The position numbers and the translations under genes are program-made. A DNA stretch of 64,000 nucleotides from JAMLHH01 sp964653095 (GTDB taxonomy: Bacteria > Bacteroidota > Bacteroidia > Chitinophagales > JADIYW01), in the NCBI GenBank assembly GCA_964653095.1, contig CAZZEH010000003.1, positions 87,344 through 151,343 on the forward strand. The letters run 5' to 3'. Shown here in pieces: positions 1 to 8,087 of the stretch (its first letter is position 1; the number at the start of each line of letters is the position of its first letter). A model generated the notes under the pieces. That model made no database searches. It saw only the letters and a list, made by a program, of their open reading frames with translations, and was not told the origin of the DNA.

Positions 1-2
1 AA

Positions 3-182
3 CCCCAACCACACGATGTGGATATTAAAGCATTACTTCGCATTGCCACTCTGTATAATATTGTTTATGCCTGTTCTCGTTCTACTGCGGATTTTATCGT
101 CTCTTCCCCACTATTTTCAGACGGATATCAAGGCAGACAAAACGAGCAATTGGAAACTTATAAAAACAGAATATTAAAATGA
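3..182 (+). CDS. 3' end of an unidentified gene upstream of phoU (partial)
   Basis: An open frame runs in from the left edge and stops with TGA at 180-182, overlapping the phoU start in an ATGA junction. About 59 C-terminal residues are visible. They are mixed polar and amphipathic, with acidic residues near the left edge and a basic end (NRILK). I do not recognise the family, and it is not the usual PstB C-terminus. The 4-bp overlap suggests translational coupling with phoU. A second open frame (1-177) would encode a very hydrophobic peptide and looks less natural. Confidence 0.5.
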   Translation, partial: PQPHDVDIKALLRIATLYNIVYACSRSTADFIVSSPLFSDGYQGRQNEQLETYKNRILK

Positions 183-847
183 AACATAGTGAACAAGAGC
201 TCCAAACGCTAAAAAATGAAATCAATCAAATGTGGCAATTAGTGATTTCCCAGTTAGAAAAAGCGAAACAGGCCTTTCTAAATAATGATGTAGAACTGGC
301 TTGGGAAATTACAAGTTTGGAAAAAAGAGTCAATGCTTTTGAATTGAAGATTGAAAGCAATTGTGAAAACTATATTGCTCTTTATAGTCCGGTAGCCATT
401 GATTTACGATTGATTCTTTCTATCATGAAAATCAGTATCACTTTGGAACGGATTGCAGATTACGCAGATGGAATCGCAAGGCACATCATCGACAGAGATT
501 GCAGCCATTTCGACAAAATGCTGGTAGAGGATTTGGAGCTGGAAAGGATGTTTGACATTTTAATCTCTATGATGACAGATAGTTTCGTTTCGTTAGGCTC
601 TGAGAGTGTAAAATCTTCCGGTAAAATTTTAGCCAAAGACAATGAGGTCGATGAAATCTACCATGCTGCGATATCAAAATTGGAGAGCTATTTAACGAAA
701 GATACTGAAATGATTCATTGCGGACTTAACCTAATGTTACTTTTAAGAAAGATGGAGCGCATAGGAGATCATTGCAGCAACATTGTGGAAGAAATCGTCT
801 TTTATGTGGAAGCTAAAGTGCTGAAACATAAAGGTAAAGTCGAGTAA
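179..847 (+). CDS. phoU: PhoU-like phosphate signalling protein
   Basis: The 222-residue protein is all-helical with two PhoU-type repeats. Each carries the family's metal-binding signature: one reads ERIADYAD at about residues 90-97 and the second ERIGDHCSNI near 195-204. PhoU links the PstSCAB phosphate transporter to the PhoR histidine kinase and keeps the Pho response off when phosphate is plentiful. Length is close to the family norm (about 220-240). The start overlaps the stop of the preceding frame (ATGA). A PhoB/PhoR-like pair lies 4.4 kb downstream on the same strand, which supports the assignment. No pst genes are in the window; they are presumably just to the left. Confidence 0.93.
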   Translation: MKHSEQELQTLKNEINQMWQLVISQLEKAKQAFLNNDVELAWEITSLEKRVNAFELKIESNCENYIALYSPVAIDLRLILSIMKISITLERIADYADGIARHIIDRDCSHFDKMLVEDLELERMFDILISMMTDSFVSLGSESVKSSGKILAKDNEVDEIYHAAISKLESYLTKDTEMIHCGLNLMLLLRKMERIGDHCSNIVEEIVFYVEAKVLKHKGKVE

Positions 848-1074
848 TTAATTCTTACATCCCTTTAACCCATATAATATATTAAATTTCGCTATAAGAA
901 GCAAAACGGCAATAAAAAATACTTATTATCGGTCTATTATGGTCATAGAGAATATACCCAACGAAGCGGTTGATTTGAAGCTGTTTTGACTTGTACTAGA
1001 TTTCTCACGCATCGTCCGGGTTGAACTATTAGATTCAGTCACTCAGCTAACAGTTTCCGCAATTTTATCCGAAA

Positions 1075-1107
1075 CGCAACCCGATTGTAACCAAAGTGTA
1101 ACGGCCT
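1075..1107 (+). promoter_or_regulatory. Pho-box-like direct repeats before the TonB receptor gene
   Basis: Three consecutive 11-bp units are seen: CGCAACCCGAT / TGTAACCAAAG / TGTAACGGCCT. The invariant core is AAC at positions 4-6 of each unit, with TGTAAC repeated exactly in the last two. An 11-bp period is what OmpR/PhoB-family regulators bind as tandem dimers. The last TGTAAC ends at 1102, 10 bp before a -7-like GAAATTTG at 1113-1120, so the repeats take the place of the upstream promoter element. The same arrangement precedes the gene at 3970. Confidence 0.6.
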
Positions 1108-1124
1108 GTTTCGAAATTTGCAGC

Positions 1125-3854
1125 ATGAAAATTTTAAAAACAAATTCATCTATTAAAGATCTGATTTCCAGGAGAAAACAGTACATCTTTATCTTTTTTA
1201 TACTGTTCTCATTACAATTTGCATACGGTCAAACCGGGGTTATTAAAGGACACATCTCCGACAGTCAAACAAATGAAGAACTCATAGGTGTTTCAATAGT
1301 ATTGGACTCTTCATCTATAGGTACTATTTCCGATTTTGACGGAAACTTTATCCTTAAAAACGTCAAGATAGGAAAACACTTCATCAGCAGCTCTTACATT
1401 TCTTACGAATCCAATGTTGTAGAAAATATAAACGTAAGAAATGGTGATACTGTACATTTAGAAATAAAACTAAATAGTACATCCATAGATCTTCAGGAAG
1501 TTACTGTTTATGCCAAGAAAAACAGGGAAAATGAGAGTACCTTATTAATAGACCAAAAAAACTCATTGGTAGTTACAAAAAGTATTGGTGCTTCCGAATT
1601 ATCCAAGAAAGGAATTGGAGATGTCGCTTCGGCAGTTTCTACTATCGCCGGAATATCTAAACAAGAAGGCGTTAAGAATGTATTTGTACGTGGATTAGGT
1701 GACCGATACAATGCTACATTGTTAAATGGGTTGCCTATTCCTTCGGAGGATCCAGAATATAAAAACATCTCCTTATCGTTTTTTGAAACGGATATTGTTA
1801 AGAATATAGGTGTCGAAAAGGTCTTTTCCATGACCAACAGTAGTGATGTAGGCGGTGCCGTGATAAATATTAATTCAAAAGAATTAAATGCTAATAAAGA
1901 ATTCGGCATTAGTATTTCTGCCGGAATCAATTCACAAGTAATAAACCATACTTTTCTAAAACCGGATGGTGTCAATTACTTTGGCTTTGCAAATACGAGA
2001 GAACCTAAAAGCGGACTATTTGATTTCGCCAACCACCTTGATTTAAAGCGAACCTCCTTACCAATCAACGAAAACTACCGTCTGTTAGGAGGTAAAAGAT
2101 TTATGCTGGGAAATAACCCTCTTTCATTTTATGCCGTGGCATCTCTATCATCAGATTATTCTTACACCAAAGAGAGCATCAAGAATATAACCACGGATGG
2201 AACAGCTTATCAAAATCAGCAAGGTCAGAAATATTCGGGAAAGAAAAGCCAGCTTACTCTCGCTAATCTAAATTATGAGTCACGGGAAGCCTATTCTATT
2301 TCATATAATTTCCTAATGATTCATTCAAATCTCTATTATGTTGGTGAGTATTTTGGTAAGCACACTGAAAAATTTCAGGATGGAACAGATGAAACCGGGT
2401 TTTTAAAACGACAACAAATCAATGACAATCTGTTGCTCACTCATCAGCTGCTTTCCAAATGGAAAATAACAGACAGATGGAATCTAAGTGCTGCCGCTTC
2501 GTACAACAAGATTACAGGAAATGAACCGGACAGAAGAGAAAATTATCTTTCTCAAAGAGAAGACGGAACTTTCGGATTAACCGGGAGCAACCGGCAAAAA
2601 CGCTTCTTTTCACAGCTCGCAGAAAATAATTATAATGCCAAAATCGAGATGGATTACCAATTAAAAACAGCAAATGACAATCCTAATTCAAAAATATCCT
2701 TTGGTTTTCAGACACAATCTTCTAATCTCAAATTCGATGCAAAAGAATATAATTTCTCCGCAGTTTCAGGTACACTTTCTCCCGATGATTTTTCATTAGA
2801 TGCCCTCTATAATAGTACAAATTTTGAAGATAGTAGATTCTCTATAAAAGAAGGATTTCCAAGTAGTTACACGGTTTTTAAAAACAACCAATACGCTTTT
2901 GTTTCCGGAAGTTACCAAATTTCCAAATCCCTAAGCGGTACTGCAGGATTCAGATTTGATTGGGTAAATATAAACGTAGGATATGATGTTCCCGGACAAA
3001 AAGGAGAGAATAGTATAAAGACCCCATTTTATCTGCCTAATCTTCATTTGAGATATGATATCTCCGCTTTACACACGCTTAGATTCGGATTCAGCAAGAC
3101 ATATACACTGCCTCAATCCAAAGAAATTTCGCCATATCAATATGTCAATATTGGCTTTGCAAGTGAAGGAAACCCAAAACTCCGTTACTCCGACAATTAT
3201 AATATAGATATGAAATGGGACTATTATATGAGTAATTCGGAACTGATATCGCTATCTCTTTTTTATAAAAAAATAGCAAACCCTATTGGTCGTGTTTATA
3301 AAGGTAATTCGGCGGGGTTATTAACGTATGAGAATATCAGCAAAAGCGCAGATGTTGTAGGTGTAGAAGCGGAAGTCAGAAAGAATCTGATTAAAAACAA
3401 TACGTTAGAATCTGTTCCAAAAAATAATCTTTCATGGGGAATGAGTTTTTCCTACATTTTTTCTTCGGCAAAATTGAACCTGACAAATACACCGAATCGA
3501 AAAACTGCACTGGAAGGCTCTTCTCCTTTCCTCATTAACAGCGACCTGACCTATCAGTTTACGAAAGATAAACTTACACTTTCTTCTACACTACTTATCA
3601 GTTATTTCAGTGACAGAATTTATACCATAGGTACTATGGGATTCAATGATATCATTGAGAAATCCGTACCCACTTTAGATTTCGCTTTAGGTGGAAAATG
3701 GAATAAAATGTTAGGCTGGAAGTTTAAAGCAGGAAATATCTTGAATCCCGCACTCAAACTGACCAGAAAAGTCCAGTCAACGGGAGAAACCGTCACTTTA
3801 AGCAGCTATAAAAAAGGGATAAATTTAAGTTTGGGAATAAGTATTGACTTGTAA
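1125..3854 (+). CDS. TonB-dependent receptor, probably phosphate-regulated
   Basis: The 909-residue outer-membrane receptor has a short basic N-terminus, a hydrophobic signal segment at about residues 19-36 ending FAYGQ, a carboxypeptidase-regulatory-like domain at about 38-120, a plug domain at about 140-255 (LSKKGIGDVASAVSTIAGIS, then the FVRGLGDRYNATLLNG stretch typical of plugs) and a C-terminal beta-barrel. It imports a ligand across the outer membrane using TonB energy. The substrate cannot be read from the sequence. Its position between phoU and a PhoB/PhoR pair, and the Pho-box-like repeats in front, suggest a phosphate or organophosphate source. The ATG lies 4 nt after the -7-like element, so the transcript may be leaderless. 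Confidence 0.85.
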   Translation: MKILKTNSSIKDLISRRKQYIFIFFILFSLQFAYGQTGVIKGHISDSQTNEELIGVSIVLDSSSIGTISDFDGNFILKNVKIGKHFISSSYISYESNVVENINVRNGDTVHLEIKLNSTSIDLQEVTVYAKKNRENESTLLIDQKNSLVVTKSIGASELSKKGIGDVASAVSTIAGISKQEGVKNVFVRGLGDRYNATLLNGLPIPSEDPEYKNISLSFFETDIVKNIGVEKVFSMTNSSDVGGAVININSKELNANKEFGISISAGINSQVINHTFLKPDGVNYFGFANTREPKSGLFDFANHLDLKRTSLPINENYRLLGGKRFMLGNNPLSFYAVASLSSDYSYTKESIKNITTDGTAYQNQQGQKYSGKKSQLTLANLNYESREAYSISYNFLMIHSNLYYVGEYFGKHTEKFQDGTDETGFLKRQQINDNLLLTHQLLSKWKITDRWNLSAAASYNKITGNEPDRRENYLSQREDGTFGLTGSNRQKRFFSQLAENNYNAKIEMDYQLKTANDNPNSKISFGFQTQSSNLKFDAKEYNFSAVSGTLSPDDFSLDALYNSTNFEDSRFSIKEGFPSSYTVFKNNQYAFVSGSYQISKSLSGTAGFRFDWVNINVGYDVPGQKGENSIKTPFYLPNLHLRYDISALHTLRFGFSKTYTLPQSKEISPYQYVNIGFASEGNPKLRYSDNYNIDMKWDYYMSNSELISLSLFYKKIANPIGRVYKGNSAGLLTYENISKSADVVGVEAEVRKNLIKNNTLESVPKNNLSWGMSFSYIFSSAKLNLTNTPNRKTALEGSSPFLINSDLTYQFTKDKLTLSSTLLISYFSDRIYTIGTMGFNDIIEKSVPTLDFALGGKWNKMLGWKFKAGNILNPALKLTRKVQSTGETVTLSSYKKGINLSLGISIDL

Positions 3855-3858
3855 ATAA

Positions 3859-3902
3859 TGTAACCAAATCTCAACAAAATTTCAATTAAAGGGTAACATT
3901 TT
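3859..3902 (+). promoter_or_regulatory. Pho-box-like direct repeats before the beta-helix lipoprotein gene
   Basis: Four 11-bp units follow one another: TGTAACCAAAT / CTCAACAAAAT / TTCAATTAAAG / GGTAACATTTT. They share a Y-A-A-Y core in phase and an A/T-rich tail. The last GGTAAC ends at 3897 and the -7-like AACATTTG begins at 3908, leaving 10 bp, identical to the spacing in front of the receptor gene. The first unit is TGTAACCAAA in both places. This is the strongest hint that both genes answer to the same response regulator. Confidence 0.62.
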
Positions 3903-3907
3903 ACCCC

Positions 3908-3915
3908 AACATTTG
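3908..3915 (+). promoter_or_regulatory. -7-like promoter element for the beta-helix lipoprotein gene
   Basis: AACATTTG matches TAnnTTTG at seven of eight positions and is followed by CAG, as is GAAATTTG before the receptor gene. It overlaps a TTG codon at 3913 that would otherwise extend the downstream reading frame, so translation must begin later. Confidence 0.45.
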
Positions 3916-3969
3916 CAGTACAAAATAAAATCAAAAAATATGTTTTTAAAATCAAAAAAATCAACAATT

Positions 3970-5148
3970 ATGAAAAGAAGAAAATTGAACTTTAGCTTGT
4001 TAGCAGCACTGATTGTGTTTTTATCTGCTACGATAGTGGCATGTAAAAAAGACAAGAAAGATGATGACCCAAAAAATCCGTCAAGTGAACTATCAGGAAG
4101 TATTACCGATGCCAGGAATCTGGACGCCTCCACCACGTACTTTCTAAACGGACCATTAATCGTGGAGAATGGAGCAACACTTACTATTCCTGCAGGAACG
4201 ACCATTAAAGCGAGAGAAGGTTTTAATAGTTATATTCTTGTTCTACAAGGAGGAAGAATAAATGTGAACGGAACAGCCGAGAAACCGGTAAAAATGACAG
4301 CAGATAAAGACAATGCAGAAGCAGGATATTGGGGTGGTTTAATCATTAACGGCAAAGCACCTTTATCGGGTGGAACTATCGGAAGTACTGAGATTAGTTC
4401 TCAATATCAATATGGAGGAACAAACCCTCACGACAATTCTGGAACAATCACGTACCTTATCCTTGAATACACAGGTGCGAGATCTAGTGCTGATGTAGAA
4501 CATAACGGCCTGACGTTAAATGGTGTTGGAAACGGAACAGTCATTGAAAACATCTACATTCCTTATGGTGCGGATGATGCTATTGAATTTTTTGGAGGAA
4601 CAGTAAATGTAAAAAATCTGTTAGTCGTAAATTCGGATGATGATATGTTTGATTTTACTCAAGGATACACAGGAACACTAGAAAATGCCTACGGAATTTG
4701 GGAACCAGGGTACACCAGCTCAGAATCTGATCCACGCGGAATCGAAGCTGACGGAAACCTAGACGGAAACTTCCCAGGTCAACTTGGGCAGTCAGATTTC
4801 ACAGTAAAAAATATAACCTTTGATTTACGATTAGCTAAAGCTTCGGATGATGATGTGTCCAACGTAACCAACAAAATGCAAGATGTCATTAAGATCAGAA
4901 GAGGTGCCAGAGCGACCATTACCAATGCGCTAGTAAAAGGAAGCGGAACAGCCATTGATTTGATAGATTTTAGCGATGGAAAAGGGACAGGAGATAACAC
5001 ATCGACCATAAGCTTGACCAATTCTTTAGTAACCCCCATATTAGGAAAAGAGGTTAATCCTACAGATGGATTCCCGGGTGCAAAAATCGAATCAGGTAAT
5101 ACAGGATGCGCAAAAGATATCTTTAGCTGGACAAAGTATGCCTTCTAA
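3970..5148 (+). CDS. Surface lipoprotein with right-handed beta-helix repeats
   Basis: From the ATG at 3970 the product is 392 residues with a basic start (MKRRK), a hydrophobic stretch and a lipobox ending IVAC, followed by KKDKKDDD, a typical lipoprotein export tail. The body is Gly/Asn/Asp-rich with short beta-strand repeats (TLTIPAGTTIKA, GYWGGLIINGKAPLSGG, DAIEFFGGTVNVKNLLV), as in right-handed beta-helix proteins. I recognise the family as a Bacteroidota lipoprotein often mis-labelled in databases, but know no proven function. Acidic runs (DDDMFD, SDDDVSN) could bind metal. The reading frame extends upstream to 3913, but that TTG lies inside the promoter; ATG 3940 is a second option. 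It stands between a TonB receptor and phoB, behind the same regulatory repeats, and may be the receptor's surface partner. Confidence 0.75.
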   Translation: MKRRKLNFSLLAALIVFLSATIVACKKDKKDDDPKNPSSELSGSITDARNLDASTTYFLNGPLIVENGATLTIPAGTTIKAREGFNSYILVLQGGRINVNGTAEKPVKMTADKDNAEAGYWGGLIINGKAPLSGGTIGSTEISSQYQYGGTNPHDNSGTITYLILEYTGARSSADVEHNGLTLNGVGNGTVIENIYIPYGADDAIEFFGGTVNVKNLLVVNSDDDMFDFTQGYTGTLENAYGIWEPGYTSSESDPRGIEADGNLDGNFPGQLGQSDFTVKNITFDLRLAKASDDDVSNVTNKMQDVIKIRRGARATITNALVKGSGTAIDLIDFSDGKGTGDNTSTISLTNSLVTPILGKEVNPTDGFPGAKIESGNTGCAKDIFSWTKYAF

Positions 5149-5190
5149 TAAAACAGTTAGATTGTAAATTTATGCATCAAAATAATCTAC

Positions 5191-5219
5191 GAGCGTGTAA
5201 TCATTACACGTTCTTTTTC
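5191..5219 (+). terminator. Rho-independent terminator after the beta-helix lipoprotein gene
   Basis: A stem of nine pairs (GAGCGTGTA with TACACGTTC, including one G-T pair) and a 5-nt loop ATCAT is followed by TTTTTCT. It separates the lipoprotein gene from phoB. Confidence 0.75.
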
Positions 5220-5253
5220 TGTTATAAAAGCTAACTTAAGGAAATGGAGTTTA

Positions 5254-5261
5254 TACCTTTA
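5254..5261 (+). promoter_or_regulatory. Probable -7 element of the phoB-phoR operon
   Basis: TACCTTTA departs from TAnnTTTG only at the last base and lies 17 nt before the phoB ATG, downstream of the terminator. No Pho-box-like repeat precedes it, so autoregulation through that motif is not evident. Confidence 0.4.
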
Positions 5262-5278
5262 CAAACAGAAATTTAAAA

Positions 5279-5971
5279 ATGGCACAGGAAAAGATTTTAC
5301 TAGTAGATGACGACAAAAGTATCTCTGAGATTTTAGAATTTAACTTGAAAAGTGAAGGCTTTGATGTGACTAGTGTTTATTCAGCAGAAGAGGTTCAGAA
5401 TTTAAAAATAAGTGATTTCCAACTTCTATTATTAGATGTGATGATGAGTGGAATGTCCGGCTATAAATTAGCAGAATATATACGCAAAGAAGGTATTGTT
5501 ATCCCCATCATTTTTCTGACAGCCAAAGATACCGAAAACGATATGCTGACCGGATTTTCTGTAGGTGGAGATGATTATATTTCCAAACCCTTTTCTATTA
5601 AAGAAGTCGTCGCAAGAATTAAGGCAGTTTTAAAAAGAAGTAACTCTACATATAAAAACGAGCAACCATACAACTTATTAAAAATCGGAGCCCTTACCAT
5701 TGATTTAGAATTAAAGGAAGTACTACTAGATAATGAAGAAATCTCCTTGACAAAAACAGAATTTGAATTGCTGACACTATTAGCTCAAAAGCCGGAATCG
5801 CTATTTCCACGAGAAAGAATCATTCATAAAATTTGGCAAGAGACACCCTATATCACCAAGCGGACGGTGGATGTACACATCGCTCGTCTAAGAAAAAAAA
5901 TGGGAAAATATGGAAATGCTATCACCAACCGTTCAGGTTATGGCTACCGCTTTAATGCAGATGCTTTATGA
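5279..5971 (+). CDS. PhoB-like response regulator (OmpR family)
   Basis: The 230-residue protein has a receiver domain at about 1-120, with acidic pocket D10-D12, phospho-acceptor D53 (LLLLDVMMSG), T81 and K103 (ISKPF), then a winged-helix DNA-binding domain at about 130-228 (SLTKTEFELL, TKRTVDVHIARLRKKMG, GYGYRF). It binds tandem direct repeats once phosphorylated by its partner kinase. The kinase gene overlaps the stop codon by 4 bp (ATGA). Because phoU is nearby and Pho-box-like repeats lie upstream, PhoB is the best name, but other OmpR-family regulators have the same architecture. Confidence 0.85.
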   Translation: MAQEKILLVDDDKSISEILEFNLKSEGFDVTSVYSAEEVQNLKISDFQLLLLDVMMSGMSGYKLAEYIRKEGIVIPIIFLTAKDTENDMLTGFSVGGDDYISKPFSIKEVVARIKAVLKRSNSTYKNEQPYNLLKIGALTIDLELKEVLLDNEEISLTKTEFELLTLLAQKPESLFPRERIIHKIWQETPYITKRTVDVHIARLRKKMGKYGNAITNRSGYGYRFNADAL

Positions 5972-7674
5972 AATTAAATTTCCGCCAACGTCTTTTTCTC
6001 TATTTCGCACTTCTTTTTACAGTTTTTGTGATTGGAATTGGAGTTTTTGAACATTATAGAGAAAAAATTATTAAAACAGAGGGGTTGGAAGAAAAATTGG
6101 ATGCTTTTGCTAAACTTATTCAATCCTCTCTCTTATCTAATCCAAATAATTACGGAGAAACTGTACAAAAATTAGAACTAACCCTACCTCCTGACCTAAG
6201 AATAACCATCATTGACCTTCAGGGAAATATTTTATATGACAATGCTCTTGGAAACTATTCAAGAATGAAAAATCATGCTGACAGGATTGAAATAAAAACT
6301 GCCAGTTTGAAGGGAAACGGTTCGAATATACGTAAATCCGAATCTACTAATCAGCCCTATTTATATTATGCTAAAAAGTTTAACAATCATTATATTCGGG
6401 TAGCTTTACCTTTTAATATTCAATTACAGCAGTTCTTAAAAGCTGACAATCTCTTTTTATATTTCTTGTTTGGATTGTTCCTTATAACACTCTTTATTAT
6501 TCATAGAATAACAAGACAATTTGGTAATTCTATTAAGCAATTACGTGATTTTGCAATAAATTCAGATTACAATGACTTATCTTTTGGAGATGATGAATTA
6601 GGTGAAATTAGTCGCAAAATTTCTGAAAACTATCATCTACTAGAAACGAACAAGAAAAAGATTTCTTTGGAAAAGCAAAAACTTTTACAGCATATCCAAA
6701 TCTCAGAGGAAGGTATTTGTTTTATTTCATCTGAAAGAAAGATAGAACTCTACAATGGTTTGTTCATTCAATACCTTAATCAGTTAGTTGACGAAGCAAA
6801 AAGTAATCCAGAAACTATTTTAACAGACCATTTTTTTTCTTCTCTTCATCAATTCATAGAACAAACAGAAGATAAATATTTTGAAACTGAAATAAAAAAA
6901 CAAGGTAAAATATTTTCGCTTCGTGCTAATCTTTTCGATGATAGTAGTTCGGAAGTAATATTGACAGATGTTACGCAACAAGAAAAGACAAAGCAGTTAA
7001 AACAAGAAATGACAGGAAACATAGCACATGAATTAAGAACGCCAATAACAAGTATTCGAGCTTATTTAGAAACGATTATAGAACAACCATTATCAGAAGA
7101 TAAACGAAAGTATTTCACCGAACAAGCATTTTATCAAACGCTTACCCTGTCTGATATGATAAAAGATATGAGCATCATTGCGAAACTGGAAGAAGCTCCA
7201 AATTCATTTACATTAGAGAACATCTATTTAGTTAAACTATTAGAAAAAATAAAAGATGAACAAAAAATCATTCTAGAACAGAAGCAAATTCAAGTCCAAT
7301 GGAACTTCTCACAAAATTTATCTGCTTATGGAAACTTAAGTTTAATGACTTCCATTTTTAGAAACCTGATAGAAAACAGTATTCGCTATGCTGGTGAACA
7401 AATTAAAATTAATATTTCTCTACTTAATGAAGATGAGGAGTTTTACTACTTTTCCTATTATGATACTGGAATTGGAGTGAAAAATGAAGAGCATCTAAAT
7501 CGAATATTTGAACGCTTTTATCGGGTTCAAGAGGGAAGAACAAGAGAGACCGGAGGAAGTGGTTTGGGGCTTTCTATTGTAAAAAATGCCGTTCTTTTTC
7601 ACAAAGGAAATATTTCTGTGAAGAATCGTAAGGAAGGCGGGTTGGAGTTTTTGTTTAGCTTAAAAAAGCATTAA
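5968..7674 (+). CDS. PhoR-like sensor histidine kinase
   Basis: The 568-residue membrane kinase has two transmembrane helices at about 8-26 and 161-179 enclosing a periplasmic sensor region of some 130 residues. A linker and a PAS-like region follow (about 185-340), then HisKA with the phosphorylated histidine H354 (NIAHELRTPITS), then an ATPase domain with an N-box (ENSIRYAG), DTGIGV, FERFYRV and a GSGLGLSIVK lid. It phosphorylates the regulator encoded just upstream, with which it shares an ATGA overlap. Context with phoU suggests phosphate starvation is the signal. PhoR proteins of other phyla often lack a large periplasmic loop, so this one may sense something directly. Confidence 0.83.
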   Translation: MKLNFRQRLFLYFALLFTVFVIGIGVFEHYREKIIKTEGLEEKLDAFAKLIQSSLLSNPNNYGETVQKLELTLPPDLRITIIDLQGNILYDNALGNYSRMKNHADRIEIKTASLKGNGSNIRKSESTNQPYLYYAKKFNNHYIRVALPFNIQLQQFLKADNLFLYFLFGLFLITLFIIHRITRQFGNSIKQLRDFAINSDYNDLSFGDDELGEISRKISENYHLLETNKKKISLEKQKLLQHIQISEEGICFISSERKIELYNGLFIQYLNQLVDEAKSNPETILTDHFFSSLHQFIEQTEDKYFETEIKKQGKIFSLRANLFDDSSSEVILTDVTQQEKTKQLKQEMTGNIAHELRTPITSIRAYLETIIEQPLSEDKRKYFTEQAFYQTLTLSDMIKDMSIIAKLEEAPNSFTLENIYLVKLLEKIKDEQKIILEQKQIQVQWNFSQNLSAYGNLSLMTSIFRNLIENSIRYAGEQIKINISLLNEDEEFYYFSYYDTGIGVKNEEHLNRIFERFYRVQEGRTRETGGSGLGLSIVKNAVLFHKGNISVKNRKEGGLEFLFSLKKH

Positions 7675-8087
7675 ATGTTGCAAATTTAGATTGTTATAGA
7701 TCAGCATTCAATGTAATAGACAGACAAAAACATCAAATGGAACATTAGAAAACGGAAAAATTAATAGAAGCATATTTGGAAGGCGTAAGAGGTGTATACC
7801 TTTTGCAAACGAACAAATTAACATCTTTCTACGAATAATCAGTTCTTTTCAACCTGACGTAACATCATTTTTAGATTTTGTTTCGGACATGACGGATAAT
7901 CTTGCTACCGACTTGTAACGCAAAATCAAAGGGGTAGATATCGGAATGACACTTTAGACAAAGCATCATAGTAAAAGTAGTGCCAAATAAAAATCGTTGA
8001 GAAAATAATATAGTGTTTCAGCCCTGCACCTCTCACGAAAGAAGCACAGGGCATGGAAACACACAAGTCAAAAAAAATGCACAATCA
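7675..8087. other. Intergenic region, no gene recognised
   Basis: Between phoR and the haem operon no complete gene is visible. One plus-strand frame stays open for about 55 codons (7750-7917) but has no start codon and no recognisable family. TATACCTTTTGCAAAC near 7794 resembles a -7 element with one extra T and has no gene behind it. This may be a decayed gene. The right end carries the hairpin listed at 8021-8052. Confidence 0.4.
8021..8052 (-). terminator. Hairpin at the end of the haem operon
   Basis: GCCCTG (8021-8026) pairs with CAGGGC (8047-8052) across a 20-nt loop, 36 nt beyond the stop of the last haem gene. On the minus strand no strong T-run follows, so it is a weak terminator candidate. 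Confidence 0.35.

Noticed and set aside
1508..1975. 155-codon frame opposite the TonB receptor
   Set aside because: Antisense shadow of a well-supported gene, without promoter or domain; the same applies to other long antisense frames (for example 36908-37243 and 58985-59581).
3913..3969. Longer N-terminus of the beta-helix lipoprotein from TTG 3913
   Set aside because: The TTG lies inside the promoter element, and the extra residues would precede a perfect lipoprotein signal.
7750..7917. Possible gene after phoR
   Set aside because: An open stretch of about 55 codons without a start codon, family or clear ribosome-binding context.
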